Below are positions 24,301-36,300 of a stretch of DNA of 64,000 bases, piece by piece (positions within the stretch are counted from its first letter, which is position 1; every line of letters starts with the position of its first letter). The notes beneath the pieces are model-generated. The model saw only the letters and a program-made list of their open reading frames with translations. It did no database searches and was not told the DNA's origin. The stretch is from Diospyros lotus (lineage: Eukaryota > Streptophyta > Magnoliopsida > Ericales > Ebenaceae): contig NC_068346.1 in the NCBI RefSeq assembly GCF_014633365.1, forward strand, positions 34,225,191 to 34,289,190, read 5' to 3'. Position numbers and translations under genes: made by a program.

Positions 24301-27300
24301 GCAGAGGACAGCCAAAAGTATAGCAAGATGTTGGAAAAGGAGAGGATTTTTGAATTCCTCCAAGGACTCAATCCAGATTTGGATGAGGTGAGAGGAAGAC
24401 TTTTAGGTACCAAGCCCTTACCATCTCTCCGAGAGTCATGCTATCAACACCAACTGAACATAATTCAGGATCGGCTCTCACTGCTACAAAAAGGGAAGAC
24501 AACCCAAGGGAGAAGCAATGGTGCGAACATTGCAACCGACCCCATCACACAAAGAGTACCTGCTGGAAGTTGCATGGGAAACCCCCAAACTGGAAGCCTA
24601 GACCTAAAAAGGAGAAAGAAAGATCTGCATATGCAGCAACAAGTGTTCCCACAAGTGAGAAAGGACCAAGTATGGGCTTAACTAATGATCAAATTAAGTT
24701 CCTACAAAAACTGTTGCAAAGCTCTCATATTGCAAAAGAATCAGAGGATGCAGCACCAAGTTATTCAGCTTCTATGGCACAAAAAGGTAATCAGCTTTTT
24801 TCCTTGCTTGCTACGAGAATGAATAAAAATTATTGGGTGGTAGATATCGGGGCATCCGATCATATGACCGGATCTACTACAACACTTAATAATTTTCAGA
24901 TGGGAGACAAGGATCTAAATGTACTGATGGCTGATGGAACACAATCACTGGTAAAAGGAAAGGGGAGTGTTTATGTCGCTGGTTTATTACTCAAATCAGT
25001 GTTATATGTGCCAAACCTAAGTTATAGTTTGTTATCAATAAGCAAACTAACAAAGGACTTGGATTGTATTGTGACCTTCTTTTCTTCCCATTGTGTTTTT
25101 CATGATCGATTATCGGGGAAGATGATTGGCAGTGCTAAGGAGAATGACGGACTCTATTGGCTTTCCGATAACAAGAAATCCCTTAGTCAAGTACCACATA
25201 GGTTTTCTCTTACTGTTAGTTTGGATTCTGAAATTTTGTTATGGCATAGACATCTTGGTCATCCTAGCTTTCCATGCTTGAAACACTTGTAGCTAACTTA
25301 TTTATGAATAAAGAAAAGTTGCTACTTAAGTGTGATCATTGTATTCTTGCCAAGCAAACCCATAGTACTCATCAACCTTGCTCATATATTCCTTCTAAAC
25401 CTTTTCATTTGATTCATGGCGATATATCCCAGCTAGAGTACCTAACCTAAATGGTGCAAGATGGTTTATAACCTTCATTGACGACCACACAAGGATGTGT
25501 TGGGAATACCTAATGAAAGAAAAATCCAAGGCATGTGCAATTTTTCAGAATTTCCATAAACTCATTTTAAATGTCTTTCAATCCTCTATTTGTATCCTTA
25601 GGACTGACAATGGCCGAGAATACTTCTCTTATCCATTCACCCAATATTTTACAACCAATGGAATCTTCCATCAAAGTATTTATCCCTACACTCCTCAACA
25701 AAATGGGATAGTTAAAAGAAAAAATTGATACCTACTTGAGGTGGTTAGATCCCTTATGTTCACTAGTTCTATTCCTAACAGATATTGGGGGGAGGCAGTC
25801 CTAACAACCTCTTATCTAATCAATAGGCTGCCTTCCAAAGTCCTAAAGTACCAAACCCCTTTGCACAACCTAACATCCATCTTTCCCAATGTTCGGATTC
25901 TAAACACTCTTACTCCCAAAGTATTTGGATGTGTGGTATATGTTTATCAAACGAGTCCAAATCGGAATAAACTTGAACCAAGGGCATCAAAGTGTATATT
26001 CATTGGATACTCTCCTACCCAAAAAGGGTATAAATGCTTTTGCCCTACATCACAAAAATTCTTTATCTCTTGTGATGTAACTTTTGTGGAGAATGAGTCC
26101 TATTACTCAAATACTCCATCACAAATGGAAGACAATCATTGGGATCCTACCGTGCCTATGCCCATTCCATTACCAATCCCTCATTCTATCCCTAATGATA
26201 ATTATATTCAAAAGGCTGCAGTTGATCATTCTTAGCCAGCACCTGTTGAGCCTAATTATCCAAATTTATCATCCTCTAAAGAACCCCAAATCCCAGCTAA
26301 ACCTATGGCAACTAACTTAGGGGGGGAGACTTGGGCCCCGAAAAGCAAATGAAAGTTTACTCAAGGAGAGGTAAACATCCAGCTCCTCAACTCAGCCAAT
26401 TGTTAGAACTGAGGGAAAGTCCAGCAAATGAAGAAGAAAACAATCCAGTTGACAGTGATTTGAATATTTCTATTGCTATTAGGAAAGGGGTAAGACCATG
26501 TGTGAAGCATCCAAAATCAAATTACTTGACATATTCCAAGTTATCTCCTCAATTCAAGGCTTTCACCACTGCTTTAGATGAAACAGCTATACCCTGAAAT
26601 ATTCAAGAAGCATTGATTGATCCCAAGTGGAAGGAGGCGGTAATGGAGGAAATGAGGGCACTAAAAGACAATAACACATGGGAACTGGTCGATATCCTGG
26701 AAAACAAGAAGATTATAAGATGCAAATGGATATTCACAGTCAAATACAAATCAGATGGGAGTGTGGACAGATATAAGACAAGGTTGGTTGCCCAAGATTT
26801 CACTCAAACCTATGGGATAGATTATGAAAAGACATTTGCACCGGTTGCAAAACTAAATTCCATAAGAGTACTGCTATCTATTGCTGTAAATATGGACGGG
26901 GAATTGTTCCAATTTGACATCAAAAATGTGTTCTTAAAAGGGAAGTTAGAAGAAGAGGTATATATGAGGGTTTCTTCCACCTAGATTTGAGAAAGGCAAT
27001 GTTCGAAAATTCGGCCTAGGTGTTGGGTGGCCACTGGCCGTGACAATTTAGGGCTGGTCGGCACCCCTAGGCGCCAACCCAACTAATCAGACCACGGCAG
27101 CCGCCTAGGTCGTGCGTGTCATGGGTCGACCTTATTTCCCCCTTCCCTTTCTCTAATTCCCCTTTCCCTTCCTCTCTCTGGTCATTCATCGCGGGTCCTC
27201 TCTCTCTCTCTCTCGCCTTTGATCTCCTCTTGGTCGTTCGCTGCCACCATCAATCTCTTCTCTTGGTCCTGCTCTCTCGTCGCCGCCGACCTCACCTGTT

Positions 27301-30300
27301 GGTCGTTCTCTCTCGTCGCTGCCAATCTCATCTGTTGGCTGTCATCTCTCGTCACCGATCTTGTCTTCCTCTAGTTTGTATCCATCTTCCTCCGCCTCCG
27401 GTTATTTAAAAAAAAACATTGAAGAAGCTGCAACAGCAAGCTTGCATTGCTGCTTGCTGCAGCAAGTAGCACCAACTTGCTACTTGTTGCAACAGGGAGA
27501 ATATATTAAGAAAAAAATAAAAAAATATTAAATTTTTTAGGCACTGCCTAGTCCCCGCCTAGGCGGCCTAGGCGCTAGATGCCAGTTTGCTGCCCGACTA
27601 GCGCCTAGCGCCTTTTAGAACACTGGAGAAAGGAGAGGGAAATGGAAAAGTGTGCAAACTACATAAATCTCTCTATGGATTAAAACAGTCTCCAAGGGCA
27701 TGGTTCAAGAAATTCAGCTCTACTCTCACTAAGTTTGGATATAAACAAGGTGAGGCTAATCATACCCTCTTTATTAAACATGCTACTAATGGAAAGAAAT
27801 GTGTTTTGATTATGTCATAGTTGTTAAAGGCGCGCCTAGGCACAAGGCGCCAAATCGGCGCCTCGCCTGGGCCGAGGTGAGGCGATTTCAGCAAGGCCCT
27901 CGCTTTGTATGGGGTGAGGCGCTGAGACAAGAGGCGCGCCTCATGAAACTTAGGTTTTAATGAAAACCTGGGCAGCCCAATTCCTCCCTTCTTCTTGATT
28001 TCAACATGTATACGTTACAACATATTTACAATTCTTTAGTTTAAGTAAATGTCCACATTTTCTTTTATTTATATTTTACCTTCCATTTACTTTAATACAT
28101 AAATGTAAATAAGAAAATACCCCCATTTGAATTCAATAAAAATATCTAAAAAATCAAAATTCATGACAATAAGAAAATAGAATTTTGGTTTTAGTACAAA
28201 CTCGGGATTTAGCAATTTTACCACCCTCAAAATACATACCTACTATTTCTTGAAAAATTCATTAAAAATCATTTTAACAACAATGAATATTAGCTATCAA
28301 AATACTGGGAGATAGTTTTTCAAAATGAAAACATTTTCTTATATATTTCCTTATAATGCGCTAATCTTTCAGACTTAGAAAAATAGCATTTTCCAAAATA
28401 AAAACATTTTCTTGATTGTGGACTTGCAATGTTTATATGTTTGTTTAAAACTTTGCATGTTGATTGGTACTTGTTTGAGTTTGAACTTTGATAATGTTTC
28501 TAGTTTAGAATTTACATGATGAATGAATCAACTTTGATGATGTTAATTTAGAATTTGAAGACAATGAATCATTAATGATATGCATGTGTTATTATTAATA
28601 ATTTGATAGTTTTTTATGATTTTACTAAATTTTGAGTTTTTTTTCTAAAAGGTGCACCTTGCTTCGCAAAGGCGCGCCTCACACCTCAGGCTCCAGGACC
28701 CTTTGCGCCTTGTGCCTTTCAAAACTATGGATTGTGTATGTAGACGATATAATTATTACAGGAAATTATACTCTTGAGATTGCAACCCTAAAACAAAAGT
28801 TGAAGGATGAATTTGAAATCAAAGAATTCGGAACAATGAAGTACTTCCTTGGAATGAAAGTGGCAAGGAGCAAAATGATCTTTTAAAGAAAACAGGAATG
28901 TTGGGTTGTAAACCTAGATATACTCCCCTAGAAAGAAATTGTAAATATGTGAAAAAAGATGATGATTTATTGGTAGATAAAGAGAGGTATCAAAAGCTAG
29001 TTGGGAAGTTGATTTATCTCTCTCTAACCCAACCAAATATAGCCTATGCAGTTAGCATTGTGAGCCAATTTATACATGCTCCTACTCAACAACGTATGGC
29101 AGTAGTATACCACATTTTCAGATATTTAAAATAAACTCCTGATAAGGGACTATTATTTCAAAAGAGTGATGAAAGAGGGGCTACAGGGTTCTCCGATGCA
29201 AACTGGGTTGGATCAATTATGGATAGTCGATCAACATCTGGGTTTTGTACTAAATTATGGGGAAATCTAGTCACATGGAGAAGCAAAAAAACAATCAGTG
29301 GTAGCAAGCAGTGCAAAAGTAGAATTCAAGGCAATAGCCCAAGGTATATGCGAGCTTATTTGGTTGGTAAGGCTAATGAAAGACCTACAAATGCCTCTTA
29401 ACTCAACCAACAAGGCTATACAGTGATAGTAAATCAGCCATATGCATTGTTAATAACCCGATGCAGCATGATAGAATGAAGCAAGTCAGAATTGACCGGA
29501 ATTTCATCCAAAGGGAAATCGAGGAAGGAGGTATAAAGCTGGTTTATATTCCTACAGCAGACAGACCAGGTGACAGATGTACTAACAAAAGCCATGTCAA
29601 AACCTGGTTTTGAGACTCTAATTAGCAAGCTAGGAATGAGAGATATCTATTCATTAACTTGAGGGGGGCTGTTGGAGAGTCCTAGGATTCTAAGGAGTCT
29701 TTCCATGGGAAAGAGTATGAAACAAAAGAGGAGACTACTGAAGCTATAGGACTCAATTATGGGTTGTTGCGTCAAGATAGAGAAGAAGAACCGAAGGGAT
29801 AAACTTCCTAAAAATCAGAAGAAATTGTAGGAATAGGATTTTGTACATTATCTTGTAAATAACTTCAAATAATGTTGTATCCTATCTACTAGGTGTTAGG
29901 AAGAGATAGCATTATCAGCTAGAATTTAGGAGAAGATAATATAGAACCACGGTATATATTATTCCTTTCTCGGAAATTCAAGAAGTTTGATTTCCACACA
30001 CTCAATTGTTAGTTTCAGATTCCATTCCATAGGAACCAATTCTGTTCACCCCAAGACTCATCATTGCATCTAGATTAGGACATTTTCATATCTATATTAA
30101 GCAACAAGATCCACATATTCTTTACAAAATAATTGCAAAGCCAATATGCAGTCCAAATTGATGAGCCACCTACCAGCAATCAGTAAAAAGGCCATTTATC
30201 ACATGCACAATGTCAAATAAAATATTTAACTGACTTTTCAATAAACTCAATATATTACCAAATCTAAAATTATCAAACCTTTCATTGGTTATTGGTTCCC

Positions 30301-33300
30301 ACAATAAAGTTTCATGCACTTGAGAACTTAATTCACTTGTACAAGATAAAATTTGGCCTGCATAAGCATTAAATTTACTATGCATTCAAACTCAATTCAT
30401 GGTTCCAAAAAAATACACAAGTTCCCAGTAACAGTATCTAGGCACCTAACTATTTATATGAACTTACATAATTAATAACAACTAAATTATGTGCACATGG
30501 TTGGCAAAAAAAATTTACATGCAGAAAAACTAGAAAAACAGCACTGAGAGGAAAATCATCTGTCTCTGACTAATAGTTACAAATACAACCTTCTTGATAG
30601 AAGGGATAATAAACAAATATATTTCTGAAATGCAACAACAGTGTAGTTGTCAATTGAAATACAATCAATTCCACAGAAATGCACTCTTATTGGGAGAAAA
30701 ATTAAAAAAAAAAAGGGAAAATGGGGCCATTTTTACAATGTGGTGATATAATGTAAGTCCAGAGTAAGAAAAAGAAAAGAAGCAGGATACACAAAGTTAC
30801 CTGAACCTTCGACAAAGTAGCATATATCAGATAAAATGATTACTGCCAATCCATGACGAGGAACCCAGCACTGCCTGGTATCAAAGTACAGAAACATTGG
30901 ATCCAGTACACGCCGCATAGTTATAGTTTCTTTGGCCAATTCAACCATTCTTTGGATACATATTTGCGCCCACACTTTTGGTGTCTCAATCTCATCACTG
31001 CAGTGGTAAGATTGAAATAACAAGATAATAATTAATAACAAGAAATAAAGACATAATCTGTTTGTGTACCTCTACTTGCACATCTTTCATAATGTTTCAT
31101 AATTTTCAACCTGGTCAAAAGGGAAGGATCTTTCTTTTCTGGTCGAAGTCTGACAATTGTGCAGCTAGAGACTTCTGTACCAACACCAGCACCAGCACCA
31201 ATTCTTCCTTCACATCTAACCACTTCATCCACCCAATTATGATTTGCCCCCCCTCTTTCATCATCATCTTCATTTTGTCTCTCTGACTCATAGTTATCTA
31301 AAGTGACATGCACAATCTGCAGTATGGAGATACATAAATACATATTAATTTTTATTCACTATAACATATCATTCAAGAATAGGAATCTTCAAATAGAAAT
31401 GATGCTTCCCTAAAAATAAACAACAAACAGATGAGACATTTATATGTATAATACATAAACAAAGGCCATCAAGTAATGAAGCACCAAAACTACTGTGAAA
31501 TGCAACTAAAGCCCAATGGTATTGGAAATGGGACTGACATGAAAGTTTTTTAACTTCTAAAATATTTTTCAACTATAACATCATAAGAAGATGGTGTTGA
31601 AACTTCATTTCATCATTATTCCGTTAGGGGATGTTATCCACTGCCCGTCCCAAGCCCAAATTAAGGAGGAGGGTTGCATTAGGCAGCCGACAGCCAGTAT
31701 AAAACTTAGTCGGATCCAAATATGATAGACAAACTATTTGTTGGGGTGTAACTGTAACGACCCGTTCCGGGTATCAATGAAGTGAATGAACTCGAACTAA
31801 TTAATTTATTTGGATAATAATCTTAGAGAATTAACTATGATATTACATGTGGTTGTTAAAGGCAGTGGAAATACTGAAAAGTCAAAGGGGTGACTTGAGT
31901 GGTAATGGGACTCGCAAGTATACGAGGTATGTGTGTGAATAATTTATGGAAATTTTATTATGGTTTAAATTATATTTGGTTTGATTTTGTATCATATAAG
32001 GGTAGAAATGAGAATTTAATAAATGTGGGGGGGATGCTTGTCATATTGATTAAGGAAGAGGGCTAATTAAGGGAATGTGGAGTATATATATATGTATATA
32101 TGTGAGAGAAGGGCTTTGTTTTGCCCTAAGTGAAGAAGAGAAATTGGAGAAGGAAGAGAGAGCCGAACGGGAGAGAGGGAGAGAAGAGCCAAGGATCAAG
32201 TAAATTGGAAGGAAGATCATCTCAAGCAAGTCTTGCAAGGAGGAGGATTTCTAAAGGCAAGTTCTAAACTCCTTTTTCTTCCCTTTGATTCCTTTAGCTT
32301 TGGTATTTTTCAAGAAAAGCTTGATTTGGAAAGCTATGTAAAAATTGTTGTAAATCTCTCAAACCCTTTGTTTGATTTTGTTGGTTTCATTTGGGTCTTG
32401 AAATAGAGGTTGTAGCACCTTTGGGATGAGGGATTATGGTGGAATTGAAGTTTATTGGAGTATTGGAAGGTTTGAAAGGGGTTTGAAGAGTGTTGGGGGT
32501 GTTTTGTTCGTCATTTTTTGGTTCTGGAGGTTCAACATTCGACTCTGGGGTGTTAGGAGTCGACTTTGCATGAAGGGTACTCGGCTAGATCGACTCTGGG
32601 CATGTGATAGTCGACTTTGCCTCGAGAGTCAACTCCCGGGTATCGAAAGTCGACTCCCGTGGTAGACTGCACTGCGCACTCTATACTATTTCGACCATAA
32701 CTTTTTGTGTAGATATTCGATTGACGAACCGTTTGAAGTTTCATAAACTAGACTCAATAAGCATCGATTTGGTATATAATTTGTGGGTATTTGGACAAAA
32801 ATTGGATGAGTTGAAGCCCGATGAACTAGAAGCTAGAAATTAAAATCTTCAATTCCAATTCAATAATGCTTTGGTGTTTGAGGCATAACTATTTGTGGTA
32901 TTGTCCAACTTGAAATCCATTTTTTGTACAAAAAACTAGGCTTATTAAGCTTTGTTTTAGAATGTATCTTGGATCATTTGAATATGTTTTGAGGCCGTAG
33001 CAACCCAGCCAATCTTGGCATGGAATATGGAGTTCTTCCATTTGAGAAATTTGCTTTACCCCAATGTTCGGGAGATATATAGTTTATTTGGGGCATCATT
33101 GGAGTATGATGAGATTCACTGATAGGCAAGATTATAATGCTTTTGGATGTAATTCTTTATGAGAATAGAAAAGGTTCCCTGAGCATTGCTGATGCATTTT
33201 GTATTTGCTAGCTAAGTAGGGCTATTTCTCCCTACATTTCTTTGTGGAATGATGCTAAACCTTATCGGGGTAGGTTCCAGATGGTTTTTATTTGGGGTGG

Positions 33301-36300
33301 TGTTATATTTTGATTTATTTATTATTACACATTGCATGGTGATGCATTGGGACATTGGGCTATGGGTTTGCATACATCTGGAATCATGTTTTGTGTTCGG
33401 CGTGAGCATTGGCATGACATGGTTGGCTTGTGAGTACCGACCTATGTATTGTAGGTGAGCATGGACACATGGAGCACGTGTATGTGTGAGTTCTTATGTG
33501 GGCGTAGCATGGCCTAATGTTTGGCTTATGGGGGCCTTGACATCATGTTTATGCTGCATAAGCCGTGCATTTCTTTATTTGTTGCATTGCATGTTGAGGA
33601 TATGGGACTCTGGGGAATGATCTGGTGTATACCTCGGGAGTCATTGGATGTGAAAGTTGTTTGGGCCCGGTGGGGAATGATCTGGTGTATACCTCGAGAG
33701 TCTATAGTAACCTATATTGGGTTACAACGGATTTGTATGCGGGACTCGAGGGGCAATGTGTGTCTTGTCTTATGTGGACCCCAAGGACTATGTGTGTACA
33801 TTGATGCATTTACGTTATGATTTGGCATCGTGGTGCATGATATGGTTTGATATGCGATACATATCATGGGTGGGTATATTTATGGGCGAGTCAGCTATTA
33901 GCCCTGTTATCCTTTTTATATATACACTTGCTGAGTCTTGTGACTCACTCTTGCTTTACATCATTCCAGGTAAGCGTGGAAAAGCAGTTGAGGGTAGGAC
34001 CAAGCTTAGTTCTCCCAATGTTAGATGTTGTGTACAGAGGCACCCTAACCGGAAGATTCTTGGACGTTTTGTCTTGTTTTGAGTCCAGGAAGGATATTGT
34101 CTTGCTATGCTAGACATGGTGTTTTTGTGTGTGCGGGCATGTGAGCCTTAATGTTATCATCAAAGAATGTATACTATAAGATTTTTTCTTCCGTTGTGTA
34201 TATTAATGAAAATCACATTTGAGATGTTTTGTTGAAGTTTGCATCTGTATCCTTTCCGTGAGGGCTTCCTCTTGAAACTCCTGTGTTTATGGGACTTTCA
34301 GGAGCAGGTCCTTACAGTAACCCACATAGAAATCTAGAATTCATGTAGCCGACCCCACATGGTGGGATAAAAGCTGGATATGTTGTTGTTGTTGTAAGAT
34401 CATAAGAACAATAAGAAGCCTTATCAATCAAGTCAACAAATTGATGTTTCAATGTGTTTTTCTTTTTGTTTGTTTTTTTTTTTTTTTTTTGTGGTCTTTT
34501 AAAATCTTTGAGATGCATGGAGATCTAGAACTCATGCAGCTGACCCACCTGATTAAGGCTTGGTGATTGTTGTTGTTTTCAAAATCCTTAATTTAAAGAG
34601 TAATGAACATTTATCTATTCATTAACAGAAAAGAAAATCCAAAAGAAAATGGAGATTTCTTTTACTTAGCCAGCCCCAAAACTAAATTTTATTTATTTTC
34701 GACAATGATATATGATGGTTCCAGCAAAATAAGACCATGGTATGTGCCTATACCTCAGAATAACAAGAAACATCAGCACATCCAACATCTGCTTCGAAAA
34801 ATATAGAAACACATAAAGTACATTTGCACTTGGTTCAAAAATATAGAACCATACTAACCCCTAATAGTAATCTACCTCATCAGAAACAAACAAAGATTGT
34901 CATCTTAGGTTCATCTACTTCAATTTTATCGCTCAGAAGTTACAATAACAATCTTTGGAAGTATGAAAAACCGAATCCACAATTATTAGGCCATAAAAAC
35001 CAGAAACAGAACTGGTAGAAAGAACATTTATAAAACTTCCAACAATATTAGGCTCATGTAAAGTTTAGCTTTAAACGGGAACATTCTTTATTTAATTAAC
35101 CAAATATACCCCTAAAATATATTTGCATTTTCTGGTCAATATTCTTACTACAATGCAAAGCGTCTCCATGTATTAACCTAACATAGGCTAAAAGGTACCC
35201 TATAGTACCATAAATATGTATAAATGTATACATAAATAAGTTCATCTGGTAGCCAGAAAGTTAAAAAAAAACTCATGAAATGCACCAGAAAGAAAAGGGA
35301 AAGAAAAAAAAGGAAAAAGACCACTTAAACATAATAAAGACTGAATCTTCCCTAAACCTCAGTCAAACTGTAACAAGAAGAAATGCTGAAACAACTCCAG
35401 AGTTTCAAATAGCCTCTTATACTTGGAAGTCCAGGGTAGGCAACAATAAGAAAAATTTTCAAAAGATAGAATCAGTTACTTTGAGAGTTAACACAATTGG
35501 ACATGGGTTACAGCCAAGTGTAATGACCATACTCATAACTGAAGATTGTAGTGTCAACAGAAAAATAAAAGGCAAAGAAGACATTAAAGTGCACATAGCT
35601 CTCCATCATCTTACTTAAAATGTCTATGATGACAATGTAGTTTTATGTAGGGCCTGTTAGAATAGAATAGCTTTTGTTTTCACCTTTTGGGGGTGGGGGG
35701 GGTGTTTGTTATGCTTTTTTCTTTTAAAAAATATGAACAAAAATTTTTAGTGAAGTTTACACAAATGCAAAAAAATAGAGAAAGAAAGAAAAACTAGGAA
35801 TGAACAATGAAAATTTGGTGCTTCCTATCTTAAAATTCTGAAAGGATTGATTCAAATCATGTAATAGGTGAATGAGCCCGTAGTAAGAGAAGTTTTAGAT
35901 TTTAAGAGATGATATCATTTCTAATCTTTCTTTGCCCAATATAGCAATATCACTATAACATACCATAAACTTGTTGAACAGAAAGTAAAATAGAGATTCT
36001 GTTGACTTGTATGGGAAGCTTAAAAGCTTTTCACTAGTCTTAAAATCTCTAAAATAACAAACATAATTATATAACAGTAGATAGCTTTAAGCAAAGCCCA
36101 AAAAAGGAAGGTAAAAAGGGGGAAAGGACAAACCTCCTCAAAACCAACAAAGATGTGAGAGAACTCTGCCATGAACCAGACCTGCAAGATGAGAAAGCCG
36201 CCCGCTAAATAGAATTACATTTGGGGACCTTTACTTCCCTTTAGAAAAAACAGGCAATAATAGAATGCTGAAGCAAAAATGCATAGTAAATAAAAATTGC

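Larger units (their letters stand above)
26601..29645 (+). pseudogene. Copia reverse transcriptase / RNase H remnant split by two hAT elements
   Basis: RT starts with [20 protein letters not shown] (26625 on) and continues with [15 protein letters not shown]. It is cut at 26996 by the first hAT and resumes at 27626 ([16 protein letters not shown]). It is cut again at 27815 just before the catalytic YVDD, and resumes at 28730 with [11 protein letters not shown]. RNase H-like sequence follows to about 29640 ([16 protein letters not shown], then the SAKVEF and ICELIWLV segments in another frame). Several frameshifts are present besides the insertions. Confidence 0.85.
23329..30048 (+). mobile_element. 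Ty1/Copia LTR retrotransposon with two nested hAT insertions, in intron 8 of the EFR3-like gene
   Basis: Complete ends: LTRs at 23329-23706 and 29670-30048, both TG...CA, flanked by the exact 5-bp target duplication cccca (23324-23328 and 30049-30053). A primer-binding site and polypurine tract are adjacent. Coding order is gag, protease, integrase, reverse transcriptase, RNase H, which defines Copia. The frames are broken by stops and frameshifts, so the element cannot move on its own. Total length is 6.72 kb, of which about 1.54 kb is two later hAT insertions. By eye the LTRs differ at roughly 6% of sites, suggesting an insertion of intermediate age. It is antisense to the host gene. Confidence 0.95.
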
